Shown here in pieces: positions 34,348-41,670 of a DNA stretch of 64,000 bases. The DNA is from Streptomyces spinosus (GTDB lineage: Bacteria > Actinomycetota > Actinomycetes > Streptomycetales > Streptomycetaceae). Made by a program: the position numbers and the translations under genes. Each line of letters starts with the position of its first letter. Position 1 is the first letter of the stretch. A model generated the notes under the pieces. That model saw nothing but the letters and a program-made list of their open reading frames with translations, searched no databases and was not told where the DNA came from. Location of the stretch: assembly GCF_020400655.1 (NCBI RefSeq), contig NZ_JAINRC010000031.1, positions 1-64,000 on the forward strand, in the 5' to 3' direction.

Positions 34348-34929
34348 CCGTTCCGTGCCGCGGTACTCGTCGTCGCCACCGGGCGGACCCGCGGCGGGGC
34401 CGGACTCCCCGACGAGTACATGTCCGGCGAGCGTGCCCGCTGGGTGCTCGAGCGCGGGGCGGGACGCCCACATCCGTATCTCCGCCGCCTTCGGCCGGCT
34501 CATGCGCCACCGCCTGGCACGGAGCTCCGAGACGTTGCCGTAGCGGTTCCGGGCCGGGTGACCGACGGCCCAGTGGGTGACGCCGCTGTCGTGGCGGGTC
34601 GTCGGCCGTGCCGTGGAGCGCATGACCGCTTTCCCGGCTCGGTCGCCGGACCCGGCCTTCGGCAACGCCTGCGTCAGCACCGGCTGGCACTCGGGCATGT
34701 GACGCGGCAGGCATCAGCGCGGTGAGTGCGCCAAGGGCGCCCGGAGTCCCGCACGGGCGCCCTTGCGAGCAGGACGACGCAGGCCCCCGGACCGAGCAGG
34801 TCCGGCGATGTCTGCCGGCGCTTAACTGGGTAATCCGGGGTGCGAGGCACGCTGGATCGCTCTGCCGGCTTCTTTCACCCGATCAGGTCGAGGACCAATC
34901 CGCCGCGCGGGCAGAACCGGATTCCCTCC
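34348..34929. other. Gene-free stretch of about 580 bases before molybdoenzyme gene
   Basis: I see no gene here. Its right end holds the SigK-type promoter (34893-34923) and, further left, a related but weaker element AATCCG-N16-GGAT (34832-34857). Confidence 0.6.
34893..34923 (+). promoter_or_regulatory. Putative SigK promoter of molybdoenzyme-fasciclin operon
   Basis: GACCAATCCG (34893-34902), a 16-base spacer and GGATT (34919-34923) match the element upstream of sigK (39047-39077 on the minus strand) at all 15 fixed positions with the same spacing. The -10 ends seven bases before the GTG at 34930, predicting a leaderless mRNA, consistent with the lack of a ribosome site. Confidence 0.75.
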
Positions 34930-36564
34930 GTGAGGGACGAAGAGAAGGATCAGCGAGTACGGCCGGGGTGGCCGCGTCTGGGCCTGGGCGCACTGAGCGG
35001 GGTGCTGGCCGCCTTCGCGTCGCTGGCCGTGGCCGAACTGGTCGCGGCAGCGGTGCGTCCGCAGTCCGGTCCGGTCGTCGCGGTGGGCGGTGCGGCCATC
35101 GACGCAACGCCCGCCGCAGTCAAGGACTGGGCGATCCGCCACTTCGGCACCGACGACAAGCTCGTGCTGCGCCTCGGCATCCTCGTCGTGCTGACGGTGC
35201 TGGCACTGGCGCTGGGTGCGTTGGCGGTGCTGGATCGGCGGGTCGGCGCCGCCGGGGTCCTTCTCTTCGGAGCCATCGGCGCGGCGGCCGCCGTCAGCCG
35301 CCCCGACTCCGCCGGCCTCGCCGACGCCCTACCGTCCGTCGTCGGGGCCCTCGCCGGGGCACTCCTGCTCTTGTACGGGCTGGTCGGCCGCCTGACCGCG
35401 GTGAGGCCGCCGGCGTCATCGGCATCCGACTCCGCGACCGGGGCAACGGAAGACGGCTTGTCCGCGCCCACAGGCTGGGACCGGCGGGGGTTCGTCCTCG
35501 CGGCCGCGTCCGCGGCAGCGGCCTCCGCCGCGGTGGGCGCGGTCGGCCGGTCCCTGAACGCCTCGCGCGGCCGGGACGCGATCGCCTCCCGTGCGAAGGT
35601 CACACTGCCTTCTCCCGGGTCACCGGCGCAGCCGGTCCCCGAGTGGGCCGGGCTCCGCATCCCTGGGATCAGCCCCTTCGTCACCCCCAACCCGGATTTC
35701 TACCGGGTCGACACCGCGCTGGTGGTACCCCGAGTGGACGCCGCCGCCTGGCGGCTGCGGATCCACGGCAAGGGCGTACAACGTCCCGGAACCTACTCCT
35801 TCGACGACCTGCTCCGCAGGGAGCTGATCGAGCGGGACATCACCCTGACCTGCGTCTCCAACGAAGTCGGTGGCCGGTATGTGGGCAACGCCCGCTGGAT
35901 CGGCGTACGGCTGGCCGACCTGCTCGCCGAATGCGGAGTCGAGCCTCCCTCCCGGGGCGGACCAGCGGATCAGCTGGTGTCCCGGTCAGTGGACGGCATG
36001 ACGATCGGCAGCCCGGTCGAGGACGTCATGGACGGCCGTGACGCCATGCTCGCCCTCGGCATGAACGGCGAGCCGCTGCCCTTCGACCACGGCTTCCCGG
36101 TCCGCATGATCATCCCGGGGCTGTACGGATTCGTCTCGGCCTGCAAGTGGATCAAGGACCTCGAGCTCACCACGTTCGACGCCTACGATCCGTACTGGAC
36201 CAAGCGCGGCTGGGCCCGCAAGGCCCCGATCAAGACCGCCTCGCGGATCGACACTCCCAAGCCGTTCGCCCGTCCCGACGCCGGCACGGTGATCATCGCC
36301 GGAGTCGCCTGGTCCCAGCACCGGGGCATCGACAAGGTCGAGGTCCGCATCGACGACGGCCCCTGGCAGGAAGCCGGTCTCGCCGCCGAGGACACGTGCG
36401 ACACCTGGCGCCGATGGTCGCTTCCCTGGCAGGCCGCCAAGGGCGTCCACACCCTCACCGTCCGCGCCACCGACCGCACCGGCACGGTGCAGACCGACGA
36501 ACGCACCCGCACCATCCCCGACGGCGCAAGCGGATGGCACTCCGTCGTCGTGACCGTCGGCTGA
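34930..36564 (+). CDS. Membrane-anchored sulfite-oxidase-like molybdopterin oxidoreductase
   Basis: The 544-residue protein has four hydrophobic helices in the first 170 residues and a further one at about 187-208. A large extracytoplasmic domain follows: the Mo-pterin fold (about 240-440) with the molybdenum-ligand Cys in ITLTCVSNEVGG, and a C-terminal Mo-co dimerisation domain (about 455-544). This is the YedY/sulfite-oxidase superfamily. The GTG at 34930 sits at the predicted transcription start; an in-frame GTG at 34840 would precede the promoter. The fasciclin gene follows 95 bases downstream. The substrate is unknown; methionine-sulfoxide or sulfite chemistry is possible. Confidence 0.9.
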   Translation: MRDEEKDQRVRPGWPRLGLGALSGVLAAFASLAVAELVAAAVRPQSGPVVAVGGAAIDATPAAVKDWAIRHFGTDDKLVLRLGILVVLTVLALALGALAVLDRRVGAAGVLLFGAIGAAAAVSRPDSAGLADALPSVVGALAGALLLLYGLVGRLTAVRPPASSASDSATGATEDGLSAPTGWDRRGFVLAAASAAAASAAVGAVGRSLNASRGRDAIASRAKVTLPSPGSPAQPVPEWAGLRIPGISPFVTPNPDFYRVDTALVVPRVDAAAWRLRIHGKGVQRPGTYSFDDLLRRELIERDITLTCVSNEVGGRYVGNARWIGVRLADLLAECGVEPPSRGGPADQLVSRSVDGMTIGSPVEDVMDGRDAMLALGMNGEPLPFDHGFPVRMIIPGLYGFVSACKWIKDLELTTFDAYDPYWTKRGWARKAPIKTASRIDTPKPFARPDAGTVIIAGVAWSQHRGIDKVEVRIDDGPWQEAGLAAEDTCDTWRRWSLPWQAAKGVHTLTVRATDRTGTVQTDERTRTIPDGASGWHSVVVTVG

Positions 36565-36659
36565 CACCCCCACGAGGGCCCGTGCCCTCCCCGGAACCAC
36601 CTTCCCGCAACACCCCGAACGCAGCCGTAGCGCGCTGCGCCTTCCCACAGGAGATCATG

Positions 36660-37322
36660 ATGAACACCCGTATCCGCCGTACCGCCGGATTCCTCGCCGC
36701 GGCCGCCGTGCTCCCGCTGGCCCTGACCGCCTGCTCCAGCGGCAGCGACGACGCGGGCAGGTCCGGCTCCTCGGACAAGGCGTCGGCGCCGGCCACCAGG
36801 AGCAGCGACGACGCGGGCGGTTCCACGGCCTCCGCAAGCAGCGTGGACCAGCCGTTCGGCCCCGCCTGCTCCGCCGTGCCGAAGAACGGCGCCGGCTCCT
36901 TCGACGGCATGGCCAAGGACCCTGTCGCCACCGCCGCCTCCAACAACCCGGCCCTGTCCACCCTGGTGACCGCCGTGAAGAAGGCCGGCCTGGTCGACAC
37001 CCTGAACAACGCCCAGAACATCACCGTGTTCGCGCCGACCAACGACGCCTTCGACAAGATCCCGAAGGCCACGTTGGACAAGGTCCTGAACGACAAGGCG
37101 CAGCTGACGAAGATCCTCACCTACCACGTCGTCGGCCGGAAGCTCACCCCCAGGGACCTGGAGAACGGCTCCTTCGACACGCTGGAGAAGTCGAAGGTCA
37201 TGAGCTCCGGATCGGGCGAGTCCTACGTGGTCAACGACTCCGCCAAGGTCGTCTGCGGCAACGTCAGGACCGCCAACGCCAACGTCTACATCATCGACAC
37301 CGTCCTGATGCCCGGAAGCTGA
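36660..37322 (+). CDS. Fasciclin (FAS1) domain lipoprotein, MPT83/MPT70-like
   Basis: The 220-residue protein has a lipoprotein signal with lipobox LTAC (Cys about residue 23) and a Ser/Asp-rich linker. One FAS1 domain follows (about 85-218) with ITVFAPTNDAFDKIP and ILTYHVVGRKLTP motifs. It is anchored on the outer face of the membrane. In mycobacteria, MPT70/83 are the main SigK targets, matching the sigK-rskA pair next door. Two adjacent ATGs exist; 36660 is six bases after AGGAG and is preferred over 36657. Confidence 0.93.
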   Translation: MNTRIRRTAGFLAAAAVLPLALTACSSGSDDAGRSGSSDKASAPATRSSDDAGGSTASASSVDQPFGPACSAVPKNGAGSFDGMAKDPVATAASNNPALSTLVTAVKKAGLVDTLNNAQNITVFAPTNDAFDKIPKATLDKVLNDKAQLTKILTYHVVGRKLTPRDLENGSFDTLEKSKVMSSGSGESYVVNDSAKVVCGNVRTANANVYIIDTVLMPGS

Positions 37323-37401
37323 CGCCACCGGAAGCCGAGGAAGCGTGCCCCGACCGGTCGCCTTGATGGGAGTGACTCGGCGGGCGCGCTTCCTCCTACG
37401 G

Positions 37402-37447
37402 GGGCACCCGCCACGCCCGCCCGACCGGCAGGGCGTGGCGGGTGCCC
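37402..37447. terminator. Strong hairpin after fasciclin gene
   Basis: A 17-bp perfect stem (37402-37418 with 37431-37447, arm GGGCACCCGCCACGCCC without its outer base) surrounds a 12-base loop, 80 bases after the stop codon. It is a likely terminator for the molybdoenzyme-fasciclin operon. Confidence 0.75.
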
Positions 37448-37627
37448 TCGTCAGGGGGCTGGTCCGCAGATCTCAGGGCCTGCTGCCAACCAGCCCTCCG
37501 AGCCAGCCGTTCACCCTCCGTGGAGGGAGACAACACCATGGGGAGACGCCGTCCCGCTGCCCCACGCACACGTCCGCGGTCCGCGCCGACGGCTTCTCTC
37601 CCCGGCCGCCGCGCCGAGGCTGTCAGC

Positions 37628-37668
37628 CGCGTGGGGAGCACCGCCGGACGGGCGGTGCTCCCCACGCG
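37628..37668. terminator. Strong hairpin at 3' end of rskA
   Basis: An 18-bp perfect stem (37628-37645 with 37651-37668; core GTGGGGAGCACCGCC) with a 5-base GGACG loop ends five bases from the rskA stop codon. It can terminate the sigK-rskA transcript and block read-through from the convergent operon. Confidence 0.8.
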
Positions 37669-37672
37669 CACC

Positions 37673-38422
37673 TCACGCCGGCAGGCCGAGCAGGGCGACC
37701 GGTGACGAGGTCGGCTGCTTCGATCCACCGGCCGGCTCCACCGTGATGCCGATCGCGGAGGCACCGTCCACCGCTCCCCGCATCAGCACGGCCTGGCTGC
37801 CGCGGTCCGGGTCCATCAAGCCGGCCGAGCGCATCTTCCCGCCGTCGGCGAACCACAGCTGGTACACCTTGCCCCGCGGTGGGGCGGTCATCCCCGAGGC
37901 GACGAACACGGCCCGGTCCCGGCTGGCCGAGACCACCAGCGTGCCCGAGCCGCCCGCCACCTTCGCCGAACGCGACTTGGCATCAGGCGCCGCCAGTACC
38001 CCGGCAAGATCCTCGACGCGCCGCTGCTCCTGGGCCGCCTCGTGCGAAGCGTCCTGGGCGCGTTCGTACTGCCACACGGCGGTACCCCCGAACGCGGCAG
38101 CGGCGGCCACACCGGCGGCCAGCGCCCACCGGGCCAGGCCCCGTCGCCGCTGCGCGCCACGGCGTACCCGCTCCGGCGGCGCGGCACCGGGCGGCACCTG
38201 CCGCACGGTCGTGACGCGCCGCAGCACCTCCTCCCGCATGGCGGGGCGCGCGCGCACCGTGGAAGCCAGAGCCAGGCGCCCGGCGGTTGCCGCGAACTCG
38301 GCGACCTCCTGCCGGCAGGCGTCGCACACGGCCAGGTGAATCTCGAAGGCGGCGCGTTCCTCAGCGTCCAGCGCGTGCACGGCGTAGGCGCCGGTCAGCG
38401 CGTGCAGATCGGTCGTGGTCAC
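37673..38422 (-). CDS. rskA: Zinc anti-sigma factor, RskA-like
   Basis: The 249-residue protein has a cytoplasmic N-terminal anti-sigma domain with the HxxxCxxC zinc motif (His29, Cys33, Cys36), one membrane helix (about 95-115) and an extracytoplasmic RskA domain with VYQLWFADGGKMRSAGLM and GITVEPAGGSKQPTSSPVAL. It should hold SigK inactive at the membrane until regulated proteolysis. Its GTG overlaps the sigK stop as GTGA, so the two are translationally coupled. The site-2 protease at 6449-7615 is one conceivable activator, by inference only. Confidence 0.94.
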   Translation of the reverse strand: MTTTDLHALTGAYAVHALDAEERAAFEIHLAVCDACRQEVAEFAATAGRLALASTVRARPAMREEVLRRVTTVRQVPPGAAPPERVRRGAQRRRGLARWALAAGVAAAAAFGGTAVWQYERAQDASHEAAQEQRRVEDLAGVLAAPDAKSRSAKVAGGSGTLVVSASRDRAVFVASGMTAPPRGKVYQLWFADGGKMRSAGLMDPDRGSQAVLMRGAVDGASAIGITVEPAGGSKQPTSSPVALLGLPA

Positions 38423-39003
38423 GCGGTCACCCCCAGGCAGTCGCGGAGGCGGATGAGCCCGTCACGCAGCCGGGTCTTCACCGTGCCCAACGGCAGCGAC
38501 AGTGCTTCGGCGACCTCCCGGTAGGTCAGGCCGCGGTAGTAGGCGAGGGTGACCGACTGGCGCTGGAGTTCGGTCAGGGTGCGCATGCAGCGCCTCACCT
38601 GCTCCCGCTCCAGTCGGGTCTCGACCTGCTCGGTCACCTCGTCGTAAGCCGGCTGGTGGTCGAGCAGCGCGGCCTTGGTGTCACGGGCCGCCGCAGCCTC
38701 CACAGAGCGCACCCGGTCCACGGCCCGCCGGTGTGCGAGCGTGAGGATCCAGTTGATGGCCGTGCCTCGCTCGGGCCGGTAGCGCGGAGCCGTGCGCCAG
38801 ACCTCCACCAGCACCTCCTGCGCCACCTCCTCCGACTGGGCCTGATCACGCAGAACGGCCCGGGCGACCCCGAGAACGGAGCCGGCCACGGCGTCGTAGA
38901 CCGCGGCGAAAGCCTCCTGATCACCCAGCGCCACCTCGTGGACCAGCTGTTGCAGATCAGGTTGGGCAGTTGGAGCACTGCCGATGTACACCGGTTCCTT
39001 CAC
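38419..39003 (-). CDS. sigK: ECF RNA polymerase sigma factor, SigK-like
   Basis: The 194-residue protein has ECF region 2 (DQEAFAAVYDAVAG to TAINWILTLAHRRAVDRVR) and region 4 (LQRQSVTLAYYRGLTYREVAEALSLPLGTVKTRLRDGL). The linked RskA-type anti-sigma factor and a nearby fasciclin lipoprotein gene support SigK (ECF19-type) assignment. It starts at GTG 39003 with AGGGGAG upstream. An upstream promoter identical in its fixed positions to that of the molybdoenzyme operon implies autoregulation. Confidence 0.92.
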   Translation of the reverse strand: MKEPVYIGSAPTAQPDLQQLVHEVALGDQEAFAAVYDAVAGSVLGVARAVLRDQAQSEEVAQEVLVEVWRTAPRYRPERGTAINWILTLAHRRAVDRVRSVEAAAARDTKAALLDHQPAYDEVTEQVETRLEREQVRRCMRTLTELQRQSVTLAYYRGLTYREVAEALSLPLGTVKTRLRDGLIRLRDCLGVTA

Positions 39004-39350
39004 AATGGCTCTCCCCTAGGCACGGCGGGGCGGAACAGCCCCGTGTAATCCGAGGCCACGCGAGCTGCGGATTGGTCGCCTGCCGGCCTGCGATCCCCGG
39101 CTTCGGCATCCCGTCGTCACCACTGGCGCCCTTTGGCCTGCGGGCAGGTCAGCGGTCCCGGCCGCGGCCGTGTGGTGGTGTGCTGATGCGACGACGACCT
39201 GGGCGAAGCCGCCACGGATGCCGGCCTTGGCGGGTACGGCGGACGACTGGCCACATCCTGGTCCGAGGGGCCCGTCAGGAGGGAGTGACGGGGGGCGGAC
39301 GAAGGGGTCGGGCCACCGTCGTCCGGAGTGGCGAAACCGACGCCTCTTCC
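39004..39350. other. Gene-free stretch upstream of sigK
   Basis: This 347-base stretch contains the sigK promoter (39047-39077). Nothing else is recognisable. Confidence 0.55.
39047..39077 (-). promoter_or_regulatory. Putative autoregulated SigK promoter of sigK-rskA
   Basis: On the minus strand GACCAATCCG (39077-39068), 16 bases, then GGATT (39051-39047). The predicted start near 39040 gives a leader of about 37 bases with a good ribosome site. It is identical at all fixed positions to the element at 34893-34923. The AATCCG/CGGATT pair also forms an inverted repeat here. Confidence 0.75.
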
Positions 39351-39536
39351 TCAGTGCACCGGGTGTCCGCCCGCGCACGTGTCCATCCCCTCGCCGACCC
39401 ACTTGTGGCAGGACGGGCAGGAGCGGACCTTGCTCAGGGAGACCAGCGCATGCCTGAGCAGGCTGCGTGTGCTCCTACGGGTGGCCTCCAGGGACACGGA
39501 CAGTCTCCGCACCAGCAGGCCGGTGACGCCCGGCAC
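39351..39536 (-). CDS. Small zinc-ribbon-like protein
   Basis: A 61-codon frame starts at GTG 39536, six bases after AAAGGAG. It encodes a basic N-terminal helix and a C-terminal CPSCHKWVGEGMDTCAGGH cluster (CxxC, then C and H), suited to one zinc ion. The frame is open further upstream without a ribosome site. Codon bias is moderate. No family is recognised; it may be a small regulator. Confidence 0.5.
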   Translation of the reverse strand: MPGVTGLLVRRLSVSLEATRRSTRSLLRHALVSLSKVRSCPSCHKWVGEGMDTCAGGHPVH

Positions 39537-39863
39537 CGGTTTCTCCTTTCCGGCAACGAGCGACAGCTCATTGCTCAGCGGTCTCACCGTCTTCCCCGGA
39601 TTCCTGCTCACACGCCTGCGCGAGGCCCACGACGGAGGTCAACGTCCCAGTCCTCGACACGGTCGGGCACCGGGCCGAGCCGGATCGGTCGCCGGGACAG
39701 CGACGAGGCGGACGTGACGGGCCCAGCCTGAGCGCGGTCACCCTCCAGCGAACACGCCCCCGAGGCCACGGGCGTGTACGGGCCGCGTGCCGTCGGCCAT
39801 GCGCGCCTCATAGCGAACGGCCCCGCGCGGGGCCGTTCGCTATGAGGCACCATCGCTGGAGGC
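39537..39863. other. Gap with large palindrome
   Basis: This 327-base stretch contains the 44-base perfect palindrome at 39805-39848. No gene is seen. Confidence 0.5.
39805..39848. terminator. 44-base perfect palindrome (terminator-like hairpin)
   Basis: A 20-bp stem (GCCTCATAGCGAACGGCCCC at 39805-39824 and its complement at 39829-39848) with a GCGC loop. It lies 16 bases beyond the stop codon of the 63-residue protein gene and probably terminates it. It is the longest perfect inverted repeat noticed in the window. Confidence 0.75.
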
Positions 39864-40055
39864 TCAGGGGTGATCGGGCTGCTGCGCCGGAGGCACTCCG
39901 CCGCCCTCTCCTCCACCCTTCGCACCCTTGTCCGTGCCGTGCGGGTGACCACTCGTGCCGCCGCCCGCCTGGCCCGCCTTCAACTGGCGGCTGTCCTCCG
40001 GGGTGGCCGCCCCCTTGTCGTTACGCCGTATTTCAGGCTGCTGCGGATTCGGCAT
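39864..40055 (-). CDS. Small hydrophilic protein of unknown function (63 aa)
   Basis: The ATG at 40055 has AGGAGGT at ideal spacing. The 63-residue product (MPNPQQPEIRRNDKGAATPE at the start, then Gly/His/Lys-rich) has no hydrophobic core and should be disordered. It resembles the many small Gly- and Pro-rich Streptomyces proteins found near stress genes. It is followed by a very strong hairpin. The function is unknown. Confidence 0.65.
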   Translation of the reverse strand: MPNPQQPEIRRNDKGAATPEDSRQLKAGQAGGGTSGHPHGTDKGAKGGGEGGGVPPAQQPDHP

Positions 40056-40137
40056 GGTCCCGACCTCCTGCTGCATGGGGTGGTGCTTGCTTCCGGCAGC
40101 CGCCGGGTTCCCAGGGAGACCCGGGCGACGCATGCGT

Positions 40138-40704
40138 TCAGAGGACGGGCCGGCCGCCGGTGACCGCGATGCGGGCACCGGAGACGTACGAACCCTCGTC
40201 CGAGGCGAGCAGCACGTAGACCGGGGCGACCTCGGCCGGCTGGCCCGGACGGCTGAGCGGGACCTGAGAGCCGAAGTTCTCCACCTGCTCGGGCGGCATC
40301 GTCGCGGGGATCAGCGGTGTCCAGATCGGCCCCGGGGCCACGCTGTTGACGCGGATGCCGCGCTCGCCCAGCAGCTGTGCCATGGCCCCGACCATGTTGG
40401 CGATGCCCGCCTTGGTCACGTCGTAGGGCAGCAGCGTGGGTACCGGCATGTCGGAGTTGACGGAGGTGGTGGCGATGATCGACGCCCCGGGCCGCATGTG
40501 GGGCACCGCCGCCTTGCACAGGTGGAACATCGCGCTGAGGTTGACCGCCAGGGTGTGATCCCACTCGTCGTCGGGGATCTCCTCCAGCGACTCGTGGGTC
40601 ATCTGGAACGCCGCGTTGCTGTAACTGTGCTCCCCGTGGTCGGGCCTGGGCCGCATCGGGGCTTCCGTGCCGGGCGGCTGCTGTTGCTGTGCGGGCTGCG
40701 ACAT
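40138..40704 (-). pseudogene. Truncated short-chain dehydrogenase lacking its NAD(P)-binding half
   Basis: The frame encodes 188 residues. The family's N-terminal leader (PMRPRPDHGEHSY, residues 16-28) is followed directly by NAAFQMTHESLEE, which normally lies about 100 residues later. The TGxxxGIG cofactor loop and following strands are therefore missing. The catalytic Ser and YDVTK remain. The junction (about 40615-40626) keeps the frame and the start has AAGGAG, so a stable protein may be made, but dehydrogenase activity is unlikely. An assembly or cloning deletion cannot be excluded. Confidence 0.8.
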
Positions 40705-40793
40705 CGCGCATCACTCCTTTTGTGGAGAAACGAGCACCGTGAGGGGTCCCCGGCGGCTGACGGCTGCCTCGGTGCGGTCGGTGATCGCCGACG

Positions 40794-41597
40794 TCACTGG
40801 CCGGCTTGTGCGGTGTCGCCGCTCAGCACGGGGGCACTGCGGACGAGGCGCAGGGTCGTGGTCAGCAGGAGGCCGCCGACGATGTTGCCGAGGACCGCCC
40901 AGGCCAGCCACCCCAGCCAGTCGAGGTAACCGTAGGACGTCGTGCCGGTGTGCAGGCCGGCGAACGCGATGAGGGAGTCCAGCACCGAGTGCCACAGGCC
41001 GAACCCGGCCAGGACGAACGCGGTGGTGACCGATGCGGTGATCTTCCCGGTCATGGACTCACTGCCGTGGTGCATACGGGTCATGAGCGTGATGACGCCG
41101 CCGCCCAGGACGGCGAGGCAGAAGGTGCCCAGTGTGTACCCGCCGTCGACGAACTTCGCGCCCGAGGCGGCCGCGGTGCGGTGCAGGTCCGGGTAGGCCT
41201 GCACGACCAGCCACGTGAAGACCCATCCGCCGATCAGGTTCATCACCAGGACGGTGCCCCACATCCTCGCCAGGTCCAGCCAGGTGGCCGCGCCCGCGAT
41301 GACGGTGGCGACGGGCACCAGGAACCCCTCCGTGAACAGTTCGCTGTGCCCGAGCAGCAAGGCGATGAGCCCCACGGAGAAGGCCAGTCCGGCCAGCAGG
41401 TCGCTGCCGGTCTCGTGCCGCACGAACAGCAGCGCCATGACGCCGACACCGACGTCGATACCGCCCAGCAGTGAGGTGGCCACCAAGGACGTCCAGGTGC
41501 GGTGCAACCGTGGTCGGCCCTCGGCCACGATCCGTTCCGCCGCCTCGGCGACTCTCCGTTCGCCGGGTCCCCGCATGATCCGGTCATCCGGCTCCAT
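40794..41597 (-). CDS. Formate/nitrite transporter family channel
   Basis: The 267-residue protein has six membrane helices and FNT-type motifs (LLGGIDVGVGVMALLF, LLGHSELFTEGFLVPV, MNLIGGWVFTW). FNT proteins are pentameric channels for formate, nitrite, hydrosulfide or similar small anions. The ATG at 41597 precedes EPDDRIMRGPGERR. It lies upstream of the broken SDR gene on the same strand (89-base gap). Confidence 0.88.
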   Translation of the reverse strand: MEPDDRIMRGPGERRVAEAAERIVAEGRPRLHRTWTSLVATSLLGGIDVGVGVMALLFVRHETGSDLLAGLAFSVGLIALLLGHSELFTEGFLVPVATVIAGAATWLDLARMWGTVLVMNLIGGWVFTWLVVQAYPDLHRTAAASGAKFVDGGYTLGTFCLAVLGGGVITLMTRMHHGSESMTGKITASVTTAFVLAGFGLWHSVLDSLIAFAGLHTGTTSYGYLDWLGWLAWAVLGNIVGGLLLTTTLRLVRSAPVLSGDTAQAGQ

Positions 41598-41670
41598 GGC
41601 ACTCCTCCGGTGTCGTGCCCCCCACGTGAACAGACAGTCCGGGACGCATGCGCTGGTCAGGGACGGCCGG

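Larger units (their letters stand above)
37323..37672. other. Gap between convergent fasciclin and anti-sigma genes
   Basis: This 350-base stretch holds two very strong hairpins (37402-37447 and 37628-37668). A short plus-strand ATG frame near 37540 lacks support as a gene. Confidence 0.6.

Noticed and set aside
31639..34698. 1019-codon minus-strand frame
   Set aside because: Antisense shadow of the kinase-WD40 gene caused by high G+C; no recognisable motifs.
37542..37705. Short plus-strand ATG frame between the two strong hairpins
   Set aside because: Arg-rich, no good ribosome site, and it reads through the rskA terminator stem.
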